Shown: positions 10,301 to 18,838 of the stretch, in pieces
Layout: every line of letters begins with the position of its first letter
Position numbering within the stretch: position 1 is the first letter of the stretch
From: Oceanobacillus sp. HTM 045
GTDB lineage: Bacteria; Pseudomonadota; Alphaproteobacteria; Rhodobacterales; Rhodobacteraceae
Reading direction: 5' to 3'
DNA: 64,000 bases
NCBI GenBank assembly: GCA_009733745.1
Contig: WNWL01000006.1
Span: 372,001-436,000 of the forward strand
Made by a program: the position numbers and the translations under genes
Notes under the pieces: model-generated
What the model was told of the DNA's origin: nothing
Database searches by the model: none
The model's input: the letters and a program-made list of their open reading frames with translations, nothing else

Positions 10301-13300
10301 GGTGCTGGTCAGGCTGACCCCGCCGGTCGCCTGGGTGGTGGTCCCGGCGGCGACGAAGATGGCGCCGGTGGAATTGACAGTGATGTCGCCCGCCGTCGCG
10401 GTCAGGCCGGACAGGGTGACACCACCGGTATCGGCCAGCAGGTAGGACGCCGCCGTGCCGGTGACATTGCCGAAATCGTTCGCCGCAAGCCCGAGCGAGA
10501 CCGCGCCGGTGGAATTCAGCGTCGCCGTGCCGGTCACCGACACGCTCGACCCGAGCGCCTGGGTGATCGAGGTCGAGGCGCCGATGATCAGGTTGGCGAA
10601 GCTGGACGCGCCGACGAAGTTCACCGCGCCGGTGGTGGTCAGCGTCGCGTCCTGCACGTCGAGCGAAAGCTGCGTCGTGCCGAGGTTGACCGCGTTCAGC
10701 GTCAGCGCGCCGCCGTTGGAGTCGACCGCCACCGTCCCCGCCGACAGCAGCGCCAGGTCGGCCGTGCTCAGCTCGAACGTGGTCGGATCCGCATCCGCGG
10801 CGCCGCCGACCGTGGTCAGGTCGCCCGCGCTGTTGGTGAAGGTCGCCGTGCCGGTGCCGGACCCGACCGTAAAGGTCGCGGTCTGGAACGCAACGTCCTG
10901 CGCGGTCACGTTCAGCGCCGTGCCGGACCCGCCGGTCAGCGTCGCCAGCGTCGCCGCGGTCACGTCGACCGTGGTCGCCGCGGTGGTCAATCCGGCCAGC
11001 AACGCCGCGCCGGTCGTGGCCGTCACGTCCACCGCGCCCGTCGTCGCGTTGGTGATGCCCGCGGTCACGGAGGTGCCGGAGAGGCTGACGGTCGCCCCCT
11101 CAAGCCGCGAGGTAGCGCCGGTCGAGACGACCCCGCCGGTGGAGGCCACCGTCAGCGCGCCGGTGGCATCCACCGTCACGCCGGACGCCACCGTGACCGC
11201 CCCGCTCACCGCGTTGAGGTCGATGGTGGTGCCGGCCGTGGTCTGGCCGAGGATCGCCAGCGGACCCGCGCCCAGCGCGTCGATATCCACCGCGCCGGAG
11301 GTCGCATTCACGATGCCGGTCGTCACGCCGACGCCGGACACCGTCACCGATGCGCCTTCGAGCGTCGAGGTTGCACCGGTCGTGACCGTGCTGCCGGTAG
11401 AGTTGATCGCCAGCGCGCCCGCGGCATCGATGCTCACGCCGTCGACCACCGAGATCGACCCGGTCGTGGAGTCGATGGTGATCCCGCCAGTGGCCGTCAC
11501 GTCGCCACCCAGCGAGGTCGCTCCGGTCGTAAGGTTGAGGTCGACATTGCCGCCGGTCGCCGTGATCGCGCCGCCCGCAACCATCCCGGAAACCGGGAAG
11601 CTGGTGACGTGGGTGGCGCCGATGGTGACCGACTGGCCGGAGACGACACCGCCCGTCCCGATGGTCACGCCGGCCGTCGTCGTCAGGGCCACTGCGCCGG
11701 TCGCGGATGCCGTCGTTCCGGCAGGAATGACGACCGTGCCGGTGGAATCGACCGTCAACCCCCCGGACGTGGCGGTCAGCCCCGACAGCGAAAGCCCGCC
11801 GGTCTCGTCGATGGTGTAGGCCGTCGCCGTGCCGGTCACGGTGGTGAAATCGTTCACCCCGGCCTGGCCGAAGGTGACCGAACCGGTCGAGTTCAGCGTC
11901 GCCGTCCCGGTGACGGAAACCGACCCGCCGCTCTGGGTCACGCCGCTGTTGCCGTCCAGCGTGAGCGCGGCGAAGCTGTTCACGCCCGTGAAGTCGATCG
12001 ACCCGCGATTGGTCAGGCCCGCGTCCTCGGCGTCGATGGAGAAGAGCGCGAGCGTGTTGGTCACGCCTTCCACGGCGACATTGCCGCCGTTCGAATCCAC
12101 GGTCAGCGAGGTGGCGGTGATCAGGTCGAGTTCGGCATCCGACAGGTCGAAGGTCGCCTCGGACGCCGTGCCGCCGCTCCCGAGAAACACATCGTTGCCC
12201 GCTGAGTTGTCGAACGCCACGGCACCGGTGATGGTCTGCGCCCCGGCGATGTCGATGTCGGTCGCCGTCACCGTCAGCGCGGCCGCCGTCAGCGCATCCA
12301 GCGTGATCCCGTCGCTGTCGACCAGCGTCACGGCGCCGAGCGCGCCGCTGCTGCCGACCGAGGCGAAGTCGTTGCCGGTCTGGGTCAGCGTCACTGCACC
12401 CGCCGTCGCGGAAGCGAAGGAGGCCGCGCCGGTGGCGGTGATCGTGCCCGCCGACTGCGTCACCGCCGTCGCGCCCGTCACGGTCAGCGTGCCGGTGCTC
12501 ACCGTGCCCGCGAAGTCGAGCGCGCCGGTGGTGCCCAGCGTCAGCGACGTCGCTGCCCCTGCCCCGCTCGCGCCGGAAACGCCGGCGACGGTCAGCCCGC
12601 CGAGGTCCGCGACCTGGAGGCCGGTGCCCGAGAGATCGATGCTGGTGAAATTGTTCGTCGCGCTGTCGAGCGTGATCAGCGTGGTGGCGTTGAAATCGGC
12701 CGCGCCGGTCACGCCGACGCTCGCGCCAAGCACGTCCGTGATGGTGGAGCCGGTGACCGTCAGCGCATCGGCGAAGGTGTTGACGCCGGTGAAGGTCACC
12801 GCGCCCGTCGTCGTCACGGTCAGGGGCGTCGCGCCCAGCGTGACCCCGTCGATATCGGTAGCCAGCGCCCCGGCGCCGAAGGTCAGCGCCCCGGCGGTGA
12901 TCCGGTCGAGTTCCGCGTCGGTCAGCTCGAACGTGGTCGCGACGGCGTCGCCGAGGCCGCCGAGCTCGAACGTGGTCGTCCCGGCAGCAGTGGTGAAGTC
13001 CGCCATGCCTGCGCCGACATTGAAGGCCGTCGCGATCGACACGTCGGAGGCGGCGACGGTCGCCCCGGTCGCGGTCAGCGTGCCGAAGTCGAGCGCGCCC
13101 GCCGATACCGCGGTGAACGTGCCTTCGATGGCTCCGCCGATGGTGCCTGCGACCGCGATCCCCTGGTCCAGCGTGACGCTCGCGCTGTCGGTCATGGTCG
13201 CGTCGGTCGTGTTGATCGTCAGGCCGGAGGCCGAGGTCAGCGTCGTCGCCGCGCCCTGCGTCACCGCGCCGCCCGCGGTGACGGTCACGCCGCCCGTCGT

Positions 13301-16237
13301 CGAGGTGATGTCGCCCAGCGCGATCGCGCCCGCATCTGCGATGCTGACGGTCGTCCCGCTGGCAACCACGGTCCCGAAATCGTTGGCCACACCGGTCAGC
13401 GTCACCGCGCCGTTGTTGCCCGTTGCCGTCGTCGTGCCAGAGACCGTCAGCGCGCCGCCCGACTGGGTCACGCCGCTTCCGTCGACGGTGAGCGTGCCCA
13501 CCGTGAGCGAGGCGGCGAAGTCGGTCGTCCCGCCGATCAGCGAGACCGCGTCGTAGGAATCGAGGATCAGCGTGCCGGCCCCGAGATCGAGCGTGTCGGT
13601 GCTGGTGACCGTCAGCGCGCCCTGGGTCGTCATCGAGATCGTCCCGGCGGAGAGGTTGGTCTCCAGTTCCGTGTCCGTCAGGTCGAAGGTGGTCGCGACC
13701 GCGTCTCCCGCGCCGCCGAATGTCGCCGAACCGCCCGCGGGGCCGGTGCCCGCATTGGTGAAGCTCACCGTGCCCGCGCCGCCGTCGGCGGTCACGAGCG
13801 CGGCGATGTCCACGTCCAGCGCGGTGAAGCTCACCGAACCCGCCGACACGGCCCCGGTCACGTCGATCAGTCCGCCGGAATTGGTCAGCGCCAGCGCGGA
13901 AGCGCCGACATCCGTCCCCGCCGCGACGGTCATGGTGCCGCCGGTGGTCGAGAAGCTGAGGCCGCCGGTCGCGACGATGCTCAGGAGGTCGTCGCTGTCG
14001 AAATCGTAGGTTCCCGCCGCGGCGCTCGCCGTGCCGCCGATCAGCACGTCGTCGCCGCCCGAGTTGACGAAGGCGGCCGCGCCGGTCACGACGATGGAGC
14101 CGACCACGTCGACATCCAGCGAGGCGACGTTCAGCGCACCGATATTGGTGGCGATGTCATCCGTCGGCACCGTCACGGTGCCGCCCGGCGCGATGAGCTG
14201 CAGCGCGAGGCCGTCGAAATTGTGGTCGCCGAGCACGATGTCGCCCGACGTGGTGGTGAAGGTCGCGGTGCCCGCGGTGATCCGGCTGAGGTCGGTGCCC
14301 GACACCGCGAAGGTGCTGGCCCCGTCATCGCCAATCGTGAAGTCGCCCCCCGCCGTGGCGTGGATGAAGTTGACGATGCCGCCGCCGACATTGAGCGAGT
14401 CGCCGCTGCCGGTCACGAAATCCGTCGCCGTGATCGAGACACCCGCCGCGGTGATCGCCTCGATCGCAAGCGCGCCGGTGGTCTGCAGCGAGACGATACC
14501 GCCGCTCGCAGCCAAAGTGGAGTTGTTGCCGAAGGTGATCGTGCCGTCGGTCAGGCCGGTGGTGAAGGTGATCCCGCCCGTGGCGCTCACCAGCGAGCCG
14601 TTGCCGATGGAGATGTTGCCGGAGCCGTTCGCCCCCACGGCGGCGGCGTCGGCGGCGAAGGTGATCGTGCCGCCGGTGGTGAAGTTGACGTTGTTCGAAA
14701 CCGAGATCGACCCGCCGGCCTCGAGCGTGAAGCTCGCGCCGTTGTTGTTGGTCATGGTCTGGGTGATGTCGATGTCGCCGGTGGCCTGGAGCAGGACGTT
14801 GCCCGAAAGCCCCTCCAGCGCCCCGACGCTGATCTCGTAGTCCGTCCCCGCGCCATCCGCCGCCAGGATGGTCGGCAGCGCCGCGTTGTTCGTGCCGGTA
14901 TTGCCGATGGTGATCGAGTCCGGGTCGAGCAGGATCGTGCCGTTCTCGCCGAACGCCGCCGAGACGTCGACATGGCCGAGGAAGGCGAGGTTCTCGAGGC
15001 CCGACACCTCCACCAGGCCGCCGTCGCCGCCCGCTGCGCCGCCCGTCGCGGTGATCTCGCCCGCGAAGCCGGTATTGCCGTCCGACCAGGCGATGACCGT
15101 GCCGCCCGAGCCCGTGCCGGACCCGTCGGCGCGGACGACGCTGCCGTAATTGACCACGGTCGAGATCGAGCGCCGGGTCTCGCCGCCGCCCTGGTAGTCG
15201 CCGCCGATCCGCACCGTGCCGCCGTCGCCCGCCGCTCCGGTGCCGGAAGCGTCAATCACCGCGCCCGGCGCGACATGCACGGATTCGCCCGTGATCGTGA
15301 TCTCGCCGCCGTCGCCGCCATCGGGCGCGCCGGAATGGGCCGTCAGCGCGCCGTCCACCTCGACCGCGCCCGTCGCGCCGCCTTCGAGCACGATCACGCC
15401 GCCGCGGTTCTCGATCCGCGTCGCCTCGACCGCGCCGCCGATGGAGACCACGCCTGCCGTCACGTCGCCCGCGGTCGAGGCCGACATGAAGACCGCCCCG
15501 CCCTGCGCCACCGTGCTGCCGGAATGGGTGAGTGACATGCCCGAGCCGTCGACCGAGTACTGCAGCAGCCCGTCGCCGGCGAAATCGACCGTGAAGGCCT
15601 GCGCCGCGCCCAGCAGCACGTCGCCGCCCGCGGTCTCGATGAAGCCGTAATTGTCCACCACCGGCGCGACGAGGACCACGCCGCCCTCGCCCGCCGTGAT
15701 GGCGCCACCGTTGATCACCGCCGAGCCCGCCGGCGCGCCGGAGAACGTGTAGGCGCCGGTCTCCAGCCCCTCCTCGAAGGCGGCGTCGGAGATGTGCGCG
15801 GTCGTGGCCATGAAGCCGCCGCCCACGTTGATCGTCGCGCCCTGGCCGATGAACACGCCGTTGCGGTTCTCGATCCAGACATTGCCGGTCGCGGTGATCT
15901 CGCCGGCGATGTCGGAGGGGATGTGCGTCGTCACCCGGTTTAGCGTCACCGAGCTTGCCGAGGGCTGGTCGAAGCGCACCGTCTCGCCCGCGCCGACGCT
16001 GAAGTCCTGCCAGTTGATGACCGCGCCGCCGGTGGTCTGGGTGATCGTCGTGTCGGGGCCGGAATAGGTGATCGTCGCGCCGCCGCTGACCACCGACCCG
16101 CCGGTCGGCTCGGCCACGGCCCGGAACGGCAGCCCGACCAGACCGCCCATCAGGGCCACGCTCACGAGGGCAGAATGGTTCCTGAGCCAGCGGAGGGTCC
16201 GGCCGGCGCCGCGCTGATCGAAACGCTCTACAAACAT
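7376..16237 (-). CDS. Giant filamentous-haemagglutinin-like TpsA exoprotein
   Basis: The product is about 2953 residues from ATG 16237, preceded by a G-rich ribosome site. It is the secreted partner of a two-partner secretion system. A long signal peptide ends near FRAVA/EPTGG. The TPS (haemagglutination activity) domain follows with INWQDFSVGAGETVRF and SVTLNRVT. The usual NPNG motif reads ENRNGVFIG here. About residues 410-430 carry GTILLDPDSITIG, common in these proteins. The rest is Gly/Thr/Ala/Val-rich beta-helix sequence with almost no Cys, Trp or Lys, and includes a tandem 85-residue repeat block. The C-terminus has CVILQFTSC, an acidic stretch and an RGD tripeptide. It sits 17 bases after the TpsB gene and 7 before the CHAT gene. 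Adhesin or surface-fibre function is the family expectation. Confidence 0.9.
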   Translation of the reverse strand: MFVERFDQRGAGRTLRWLRNHSALVSVALMGGLVGLPFRAVAEPTGGSVVSGGATITYSGPDTTITQTTGGAVINWQDFSVGAGETVRFDQPSASSVTLNRVTTHIPSDIAGEITATGNVWIENRNGVFIGQGATINVGGGFMATTAHISDAAFEEGLETGAYTFSGAPAGSAVINGGAITAGEGGVVLVAPVVDNYGFIETAGGDVLLGAAQAFTVDFAGDGLLQYSVDGSGMSLTHSGSTVAQGGAVFMSASTAGDVTAGVVSIGGAVEATRIENRGGVIVLEGGATGAVEVDGALTAHSGAPDGGDGGEITITGESVHVAPGAVIDASGTGAAGDGGTVRIGGDYQGGGETRRSISTVVNYGSVVRADGSGTGSGGTVIAWSDGNTGFAGEITATGGAAGGDGGLVEVSGLENLAFLGHVDVSAAFGENGTILLDPDSITIGNTGTNNAALPTILAADGAGTDYEISVGALEGLSGNVLLQATGDIDITQTMTNNNGASFTLEAGGSISVSNNVNFTTGGTITFAADAAAVGANGSGNISIGNGSLVSATGGITFTTGLTDGTITFGNNSTLAASGGIVSLQTTGALAIEAITAAGVSITATDFVTGSGDSLNVGGGIVNFIHATAGGDFTIGDDGASTFAVSGTDLSRITAGTATFTTTSGDIVLGDHNFDGLALQLIAPGGTVTVPTDDIATNIGALNVASLDVDVVGSIVVTGAAAFVNSGGDDVLIGGTASAAAGTYDFDSDDLLSIVATGGLSFSTTGGTMTVAAGTDVGASALALTNSGGLIDVTGAVSAGSVSFTALDVDIAALVTADGGAGTVSFTNAGTGPAGGSATFGGAGDAVATTFDLTDTELETNLSAGTISMTTQGALTVTSTDTLDLGAGTLILDSYDAVSLIGGTTDFAASLTVGTLTVDGSGVTQSGGALTVSGTTTATGNNGAVTLTGVANDFGTVVASGTTVSIADAGAIALGDITSTTGGVTVTAGGAVTQGAATTLTSASGLTINTTDATMTDSASVTLDQGIAVAGTIGGAIEGTFTAVSAGALDFGTLTATGATVAASDVSIATAFNVGAGMADFTTAAGTTTFELGGLGDAVATTFELTDAELDRITAGALTFGAGALATDIDGVTLGATPLTVTTTGAVTFTGVNTFADALTVTGSTITDVLGASVGVTGAADFNATTLITLDSATNNFTSIDLSGTGLQVADLGGLTVAGVSGASGAGAATSLTLGTTGALDFAGTVSTGTLTVTGATAVTQSAGTITATGAASFASATAGAVTLTQTGNDFASVGSSGALGAVTLVDSDGITLDALTAAALTVTATDIDIAGAQTITGAVAFDNSAGNDVFLGSGGTASEATFDLSDAELDLITATSLTVDSNGGNVAVEGVTNTLALFSIDAEDAGLTNRGSIDFTGVNSFAALTLDGNSGVTQSGGSVSVTGTATLNSTGSVTFGQAGVNDFTTVTGTATAYTIDETGGLSLSGLTATSGGLTVDSTGTVVIPAGTTASATGAVALTTTAGVTIGTGGVVSGQSVTIGATHVTSFPVSGMVAGGAITATGGNVDLNLTTGATSLGGDVTATGGITIDSTTGSISVVDGVSIDAAGALAINSTGSTVTTGATSTLEGASVTVSGVGVTTGIVNATSGAVDIDALGAGPLAILGQTTAGTTIDLNAVSGAVTVASGVTVDATGALTVASTGGVVSTGATSRLEGATVSLSGTSVTAGITNATTGAVDVTATTGAALLAGLTTAATTVDVTAATLATLTGGSGTALNVTAQDVAFQTATFTVGSGTGTATFTNSAGDLTTVGGAADADPTTFELSTADLALLSAGTVAVDSNGGALTLNAVNLGTTQLSLDVQDATLTTTGAVNFVGASSFANLIIGASTSITQALGSSVSVTGTATLNSTGAVSLGLAANDFGNVTGTAASYLLADTGGVTLSGLTATAGDITVNSTGAIFVAAGTTTQATGGVSLTSTGIGAVVGTTGNGVIRADSDTSGAGTLLLSAASGTVTGGAGSVFDGAVVTLTGRSVTTSGTVTASAGAVDIDATTGATSIGGDVSATAGITIDSTTGSITVADGVRVDAVDALAVTSTGGTISTGAATTLEGSTVTVSGVGVTTGIVNATSGAVDIDATTGPLNLTGLTTAATTIDVNSTSGAISVTDGVTVDATGALMVASTGGTVTTGAGSTLEGTSVTVSGVGVTTGIVNATTGAVDIDATTGALNLTGLTTAATTIDVNSTSGAISVTDGVRVDAVGALTIGSTGGTVTSGSASTLEGSTVTVSGVGVTTGIVNATAGAVDIDATTGALNLTGLTTAATTIDVNSTTGAITVSNGVTVDATGALTVVSTGGSVTTGAGSTLEGTGVTVAGTSVTTGIVNATAGAVDIDSTAGAINLLSTVTATGAVSVDAVGGSLEMAGRTITADTDGTGAEALTLSSSVNILGAGSTLQGGSVQASATNLTLGTVTSTGGGIQIAATGASGVVVDGTLTAATLLDIDAVAGIVSIAGAVNAGAVDIDTTGAGTSGADVLFSSTVNTTGAGGTTGNIEVTTVGGDITASDVLTTQGTPGNILLSSTTGAITTTTMNSAGSISATAGGAVSTGAINAGTAVRLASTSGGVTLGGDIIAGGADPSGVSVDIDAGTFVVLNEVTAGGDLLVNAGTRIALRDDLTVNGGSIVLTAADSFGEVGGPRVLPGNLVITAIPADPVPGSGIRTDGNVTFNVGQGFSIIDTTPGADDPFTVILRDPSSQLPALPAALGSFGEFRILVGEGTVAVGTAAFVDAADEPGFNPFTFTGDLTDSSELFRVEGHFGLVGLPSSPTLAPSFHVQNTSGVPNEGAGTFIAGQGRLGGTFASISLFGEVNGQAAGNVAFGGFVQINTIDPSLPVFSPIPEGTANGCVILQFTSCQPFGITIPVLEIEEGDLLNIRFVDPEEEEDDPFTNRGDEEQWEG
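9066..10085 (-). repeat. Tandem 255-bp repeats in the TpsA gene
   Basis: A conserved anchor (consensus GCGTCGATATCCACCGC on the plus strand) starts at 9066, 9321, 9576, 9831 and 10086, exactly 255 bp apart each time, giving four consecutive 85-residue units. The protein motif includes SGVGVTTGIVNAT followed by GAVDIDATTGALNLTG. Looser copies occur near 11.02 and 11.28 kb. The DNA copies are very similar, so unit number could change by recombination or be miscounted in assembly. Confidence 0.9.
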
Positions 16238-16254
16238 CGCACCCCCCCGAGGGC

Positions 16255-18042
16255 TCAGAAAAACTTTGTTACGCGGAACCTCACCGACGGTTCGGGCGTA
16301 TCCGCGGATATCGACAAGGCCGGCTCCAGGGGGATCGCCGCGTAGAATTCCGCGAGGACCGTATCGAGCGCCCTGAAGCGCACCCCCAAACCCCACGAAC
16401 TCAATTCTTCGAATCGGGCAGTGGTAAAGTCCCTGTCCCACACGCGGGCCCAGTCATAGAACCCGAAGAACTCTACATCTTCAACATATTCGTTCCGGAT
16501 CGCCGGGTGGCCGTAGCGCAGCTCGGCCTGCATTCCGAAGCCGCTTTCGCCCACGACCGCGCCCGGATCGTAGCCCCGGCCGACCGTCAGGTGGCCGAGC
16601 GAGAACTCCTCGTAGGAGAAGAGTTGCTGCGGCGAATACTGGCCCACCATCCGGCCCCAGAGCGTGAACCAGGGCCCGATCCCCTGCGCCACAGAGGCCT
16701 CGCCGCGCACCAGCGCGTACTTGGAATCGCCGGTCGTGCGCGAGCGCACGGTGCCCTTCACGCCGCTGCCGTTCTCCGGTGACGCGCCGAAGGCGCTGAC
16801 CCCGAGCCGGCCCTCGATCCGCGCCTCCAGGATCGTGTCGGTCGGCGGGCGCCAGATCACCCGCATGCCGGAATAGAAGGTGCGGAGCTGGTCGTCGACC
16901 GCCTGCCCGCTGTCGGCGAGGCTCGAATAGACGTCGGCATAGTTGAAGCCGCCGAAGACGAAGAAATTCAGCTCGCGCGACCGGACGACCGGGAACTCGC
17001 CCTCCAGCGTGAAGATCGTCGCCCAGTTCTTGATGTTGAGCTGGCGCAGCTGGTCGCCCGGGTCGGAATAGGACTGTGTCGCCGCGAAGCGCAGCACGAA
17101 CCCCTCGTCGCCGAAGCGCCATTCCGACGAGATGAAGGCGGTGACCTGCTCCTTGAACTCCGGGTCGAACACCATCACCGCGCCGGTGCGCTCGCCGTAT
17201 TTCGTCAGCGAGTTCATCGCAGCGCCGACCGAGAAGACGTAGGGGCCGGTGACCTCGGCGCTCAGGTTCTCGGCGCTGACGAAGCCGTCGAACTGCTTCA
17301 GCGCGGTATCGACCACCAGCACCACGCCGCCGGGCGAGGCGTCGCCCGCCGGGCGCAGCGTGCCGGTCAGCGAGATGCCCGGGATGTCGCGCGCAAGCAG
17401 CAGGTAGCGTTCGATGTCGTCGAAATGCGCCGCGCGGTCGGTGACCAGGTTCTCCAGGTATGCGGCGACCAGCTCCTTCACCGGGCCGATGTCGCCGTTG
17501 ATCTCGTAATGGACGATCCGGCCCTCGAACACCGTCAGTGTCGGCGTGCCGTTCTCGATCGTCTGCGGCGGCACGATCACGCGCGCCGCGATGTAGCCGT
17601 TCTCGCGGTAGACCTGCTCGATCCGGTCCGAGATCTCGCGCAGCTCGCCCAGCCCGATCTGGGTGCCGACATATCCCTCGTAGGCGGGCAGGAAGTCTTC
17701 CTGGTCGAACACCGTCGCCTGGTCGACGACGATGCCCTGCAACTCGAACTTGAAGCCCGGCGCGTCGTCGGGCGACGGGCCGTCCGGGGTCGGGGCGACG
17801 GTGGTCGCCTCGGTGTCGGTGGTCCCGCCGGTCTCGGGCACGCGGCGCTGGGTGGGGTCGAGCTGCTCGCGAGTCAGCCCGGTTCCGCCGGGCGGCACCT
17901 GGGCCACGGCGAAAGAGGGAAACAGAACGGTGGAGAGCAGGGCGGTGGAAAGCAGAAGGGAGGACGCACAAAGCAGAACCGCCGCCGCGCGGTGCGCAGC
18001 GGGCTTCGTCACCCTCCCCTCAGTGACGTCCCGACATCCCAT
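16255..18042 (-). CDS. TpsB outer-membrane transporter (ShlB/FhaC family)
   Basis: TpsB proteins are 16-strand barrels with POTRA domains that export the TpsA partner. The frame from ATG 18042 gives 595 residues. A GTG at 18012 is an alternative start closer to the hydrophobic signal segment AAAVLLCASSLLLSTALLS. After a Pro/Thr-rich spacer, about residues 90-250 look like POTRA repeats (FKFELQGIVVDQATVF, REISDRIEQVYRENGYIAARV, TLTVFEGRIVHYEI). The ShlB-type barrel follows and ends VRFRVTKFF, with the terminal Phe used by BAM. Barrel strands with SLGHLTVGRGYDPGAVVGESG match the conserved VRG/Y region of FhaC proteins. It is the first gene of the TpsB-TpsA-CHAT operon. Its specific substrate is almost certainly the adjacent exoprotein. 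Confidence 0.93.
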   Translation of the reverse strand: MGCRDVTEGRVTKPAAHRAAAVLLCASSLLLSTALLSTVLFPSFAVAQVPPGGTGLTREQLDPTQRRVPETGGTTDTEATTVAPTPDGPSPDDAPGFKFELQGIVVDQATVFDQEDFLPAYEGYVGTQIGLGELREISDRIEQVYRENGYIAARVIVPPQTIENGTPTLTVFEGRIVHYEINGDIGPVKELVAAYLENLVTDRAAHFDDIERYLLLARDIPGISLTGTLRPAGDASPGGVVLVVDTALKQFDGFVSAENLSAEVTGPYVFSVGAAMNSLTKYGERTGAVMVFDPEFKEQVTAFISSEWRFGDEGFVLRFAATQSYSDPGDQLRQLNIKNWATIFTLEGEFPVVRSRELNFFVFGGFNYADVYSSLADSGQAVDDQLRTFYSGMRVIWRPPTDTILEARIEGRLGVSAFGASPENGSGVKGTVRSRTTGDSKYALVRGEASVAQGIGPWFTLWGRMVGQYSPQQLFSYEEFSLGHLTVGRGYDPGAVVGESGFGMQAELRYGHPAIRNEYVEDVEFFGFYDWARVWDRDFTTARFEELSSWGLGVRFRALDTVLAEFYAAIPLEPALSISADTPEPSVRFRVTKFF

Positions 18043-18136
18043 CGCTGTTACCGGGCTCCGGGCCCGGCACTCCCCCGACTGCTGCTGCCCCAATCCCCCC
18101 GCGCCCATGCGCGAGGGGTGCTTCGTATTGTTATGT

Positions 18137-18727
18137 TCAGTTGGCCCCGATCAGGGACGCCTCGACGCGGCGGTTGATCGCCGCGTACGGGTCATTCGTG
18201 TCGCGCGGCGTCGTTTCCCCGAACCCGACCGCCTCGAGGCGGGCCGGGTCGACGCCGAGCTCCGTGAGATAGGACACCACCGAAGCGGCCCGCCGCTCCG
18301 ACAGCGCGTTGTTGAAGTCGGCCGAGCCGGAGGCATCGGTATGCCCCTCGATGCGGAACTTGGCCGCGCCCAGCGCCGGGTCGGTCAGCGCCTTGGCGAA
18401 CTCCTGCAGGTTGGTCTGGGCCTGCGAGGTCAGCGCGTCCGAGCCGAGCTCGAAGGTGATCAGCAGGTCGAACCCGCCCGGGTCCGCGACGGGGGCCGGG
18501 GCCTCCTGCCCGGCGCAGGCGCTGGCCGTGCCGATGCACACCGCGCGGGTCTGTCCCTTGGCGAGGCAGGGCTTGTCGCCGCAGAGCGCACCCTCCTCCC
18601 CGCCGCCGGTAGCGGCCGCACCGAAATGATCAATGATGTCGGTAGCCTTGTACTCCGACTGCGCAAATGCCGCACCTGTGCCGAGAATGATGAGCGTCGC
18701 CGCGGCTGCCGCAAGGGTCGAACGCAT
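18137..18727 (-). CDS. OmpA-family periplasmic peptidoglycan-binding protein
   Basis: ATG 18727 is chosen because AAGGAG lies 8 bases upstream and it begins the signal peptide MRSTLAAAAATLIILG ending at AFAQ. Mature residues form a short linker with Cys pairs, then an OmpA C-terminal domain from about residue 90. There FRIEGHTDASGSADFN supplies the Asp, and INRRVEASL the Arg, that bind diaminopimelate. It lacks an N-terminal beta-barrel, so it is a soluble or tethered wall-binding protein rather than a porin. The gene lies 94 bases before the TpsB start on the same strand and 111 bases from the divergent vgrG. It may help anchor the secretion machinery, but that is an inference from position only. 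Confidence 0.88.
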   Translation of the reverse strand: MRSTLAAAAATLIILGTGAAFAQSEYKATDIIDHFGAAATGGGEEGALCGDKPCLAKGQTRAVCIGTASACAGQEAPAPVADPGGFDLLITFELGSDALTSQAQTNLQEFAKALTDPALGAAKFRIEGHTDASGSADFNNALSERRAASVVSYLTELGVDPARLEAVGFGETTPRDTNDPYAAINRRVEASLIGAN

Positions 18728-18838
18728 GAGGTGAACTCCTTCGAAAAACATGCATGCATACGGCCTCGACTATCCGTGAATGGCGGGTTAAAGTCAATTC
18801 GGCATTGGGTTTATTAAGTTACAGATAGGTGAAACATC

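Noticed and set aside
7407-10445. 1012-codon open frame on the plus strand opposite the TpsA gene
   Set aside because: Its protein is Val/Pro/Ser/Thr noise mirroring the repeats of the real minus-strand gene; it has no family features and the opposite frame has a signal peptide and TPS domain.
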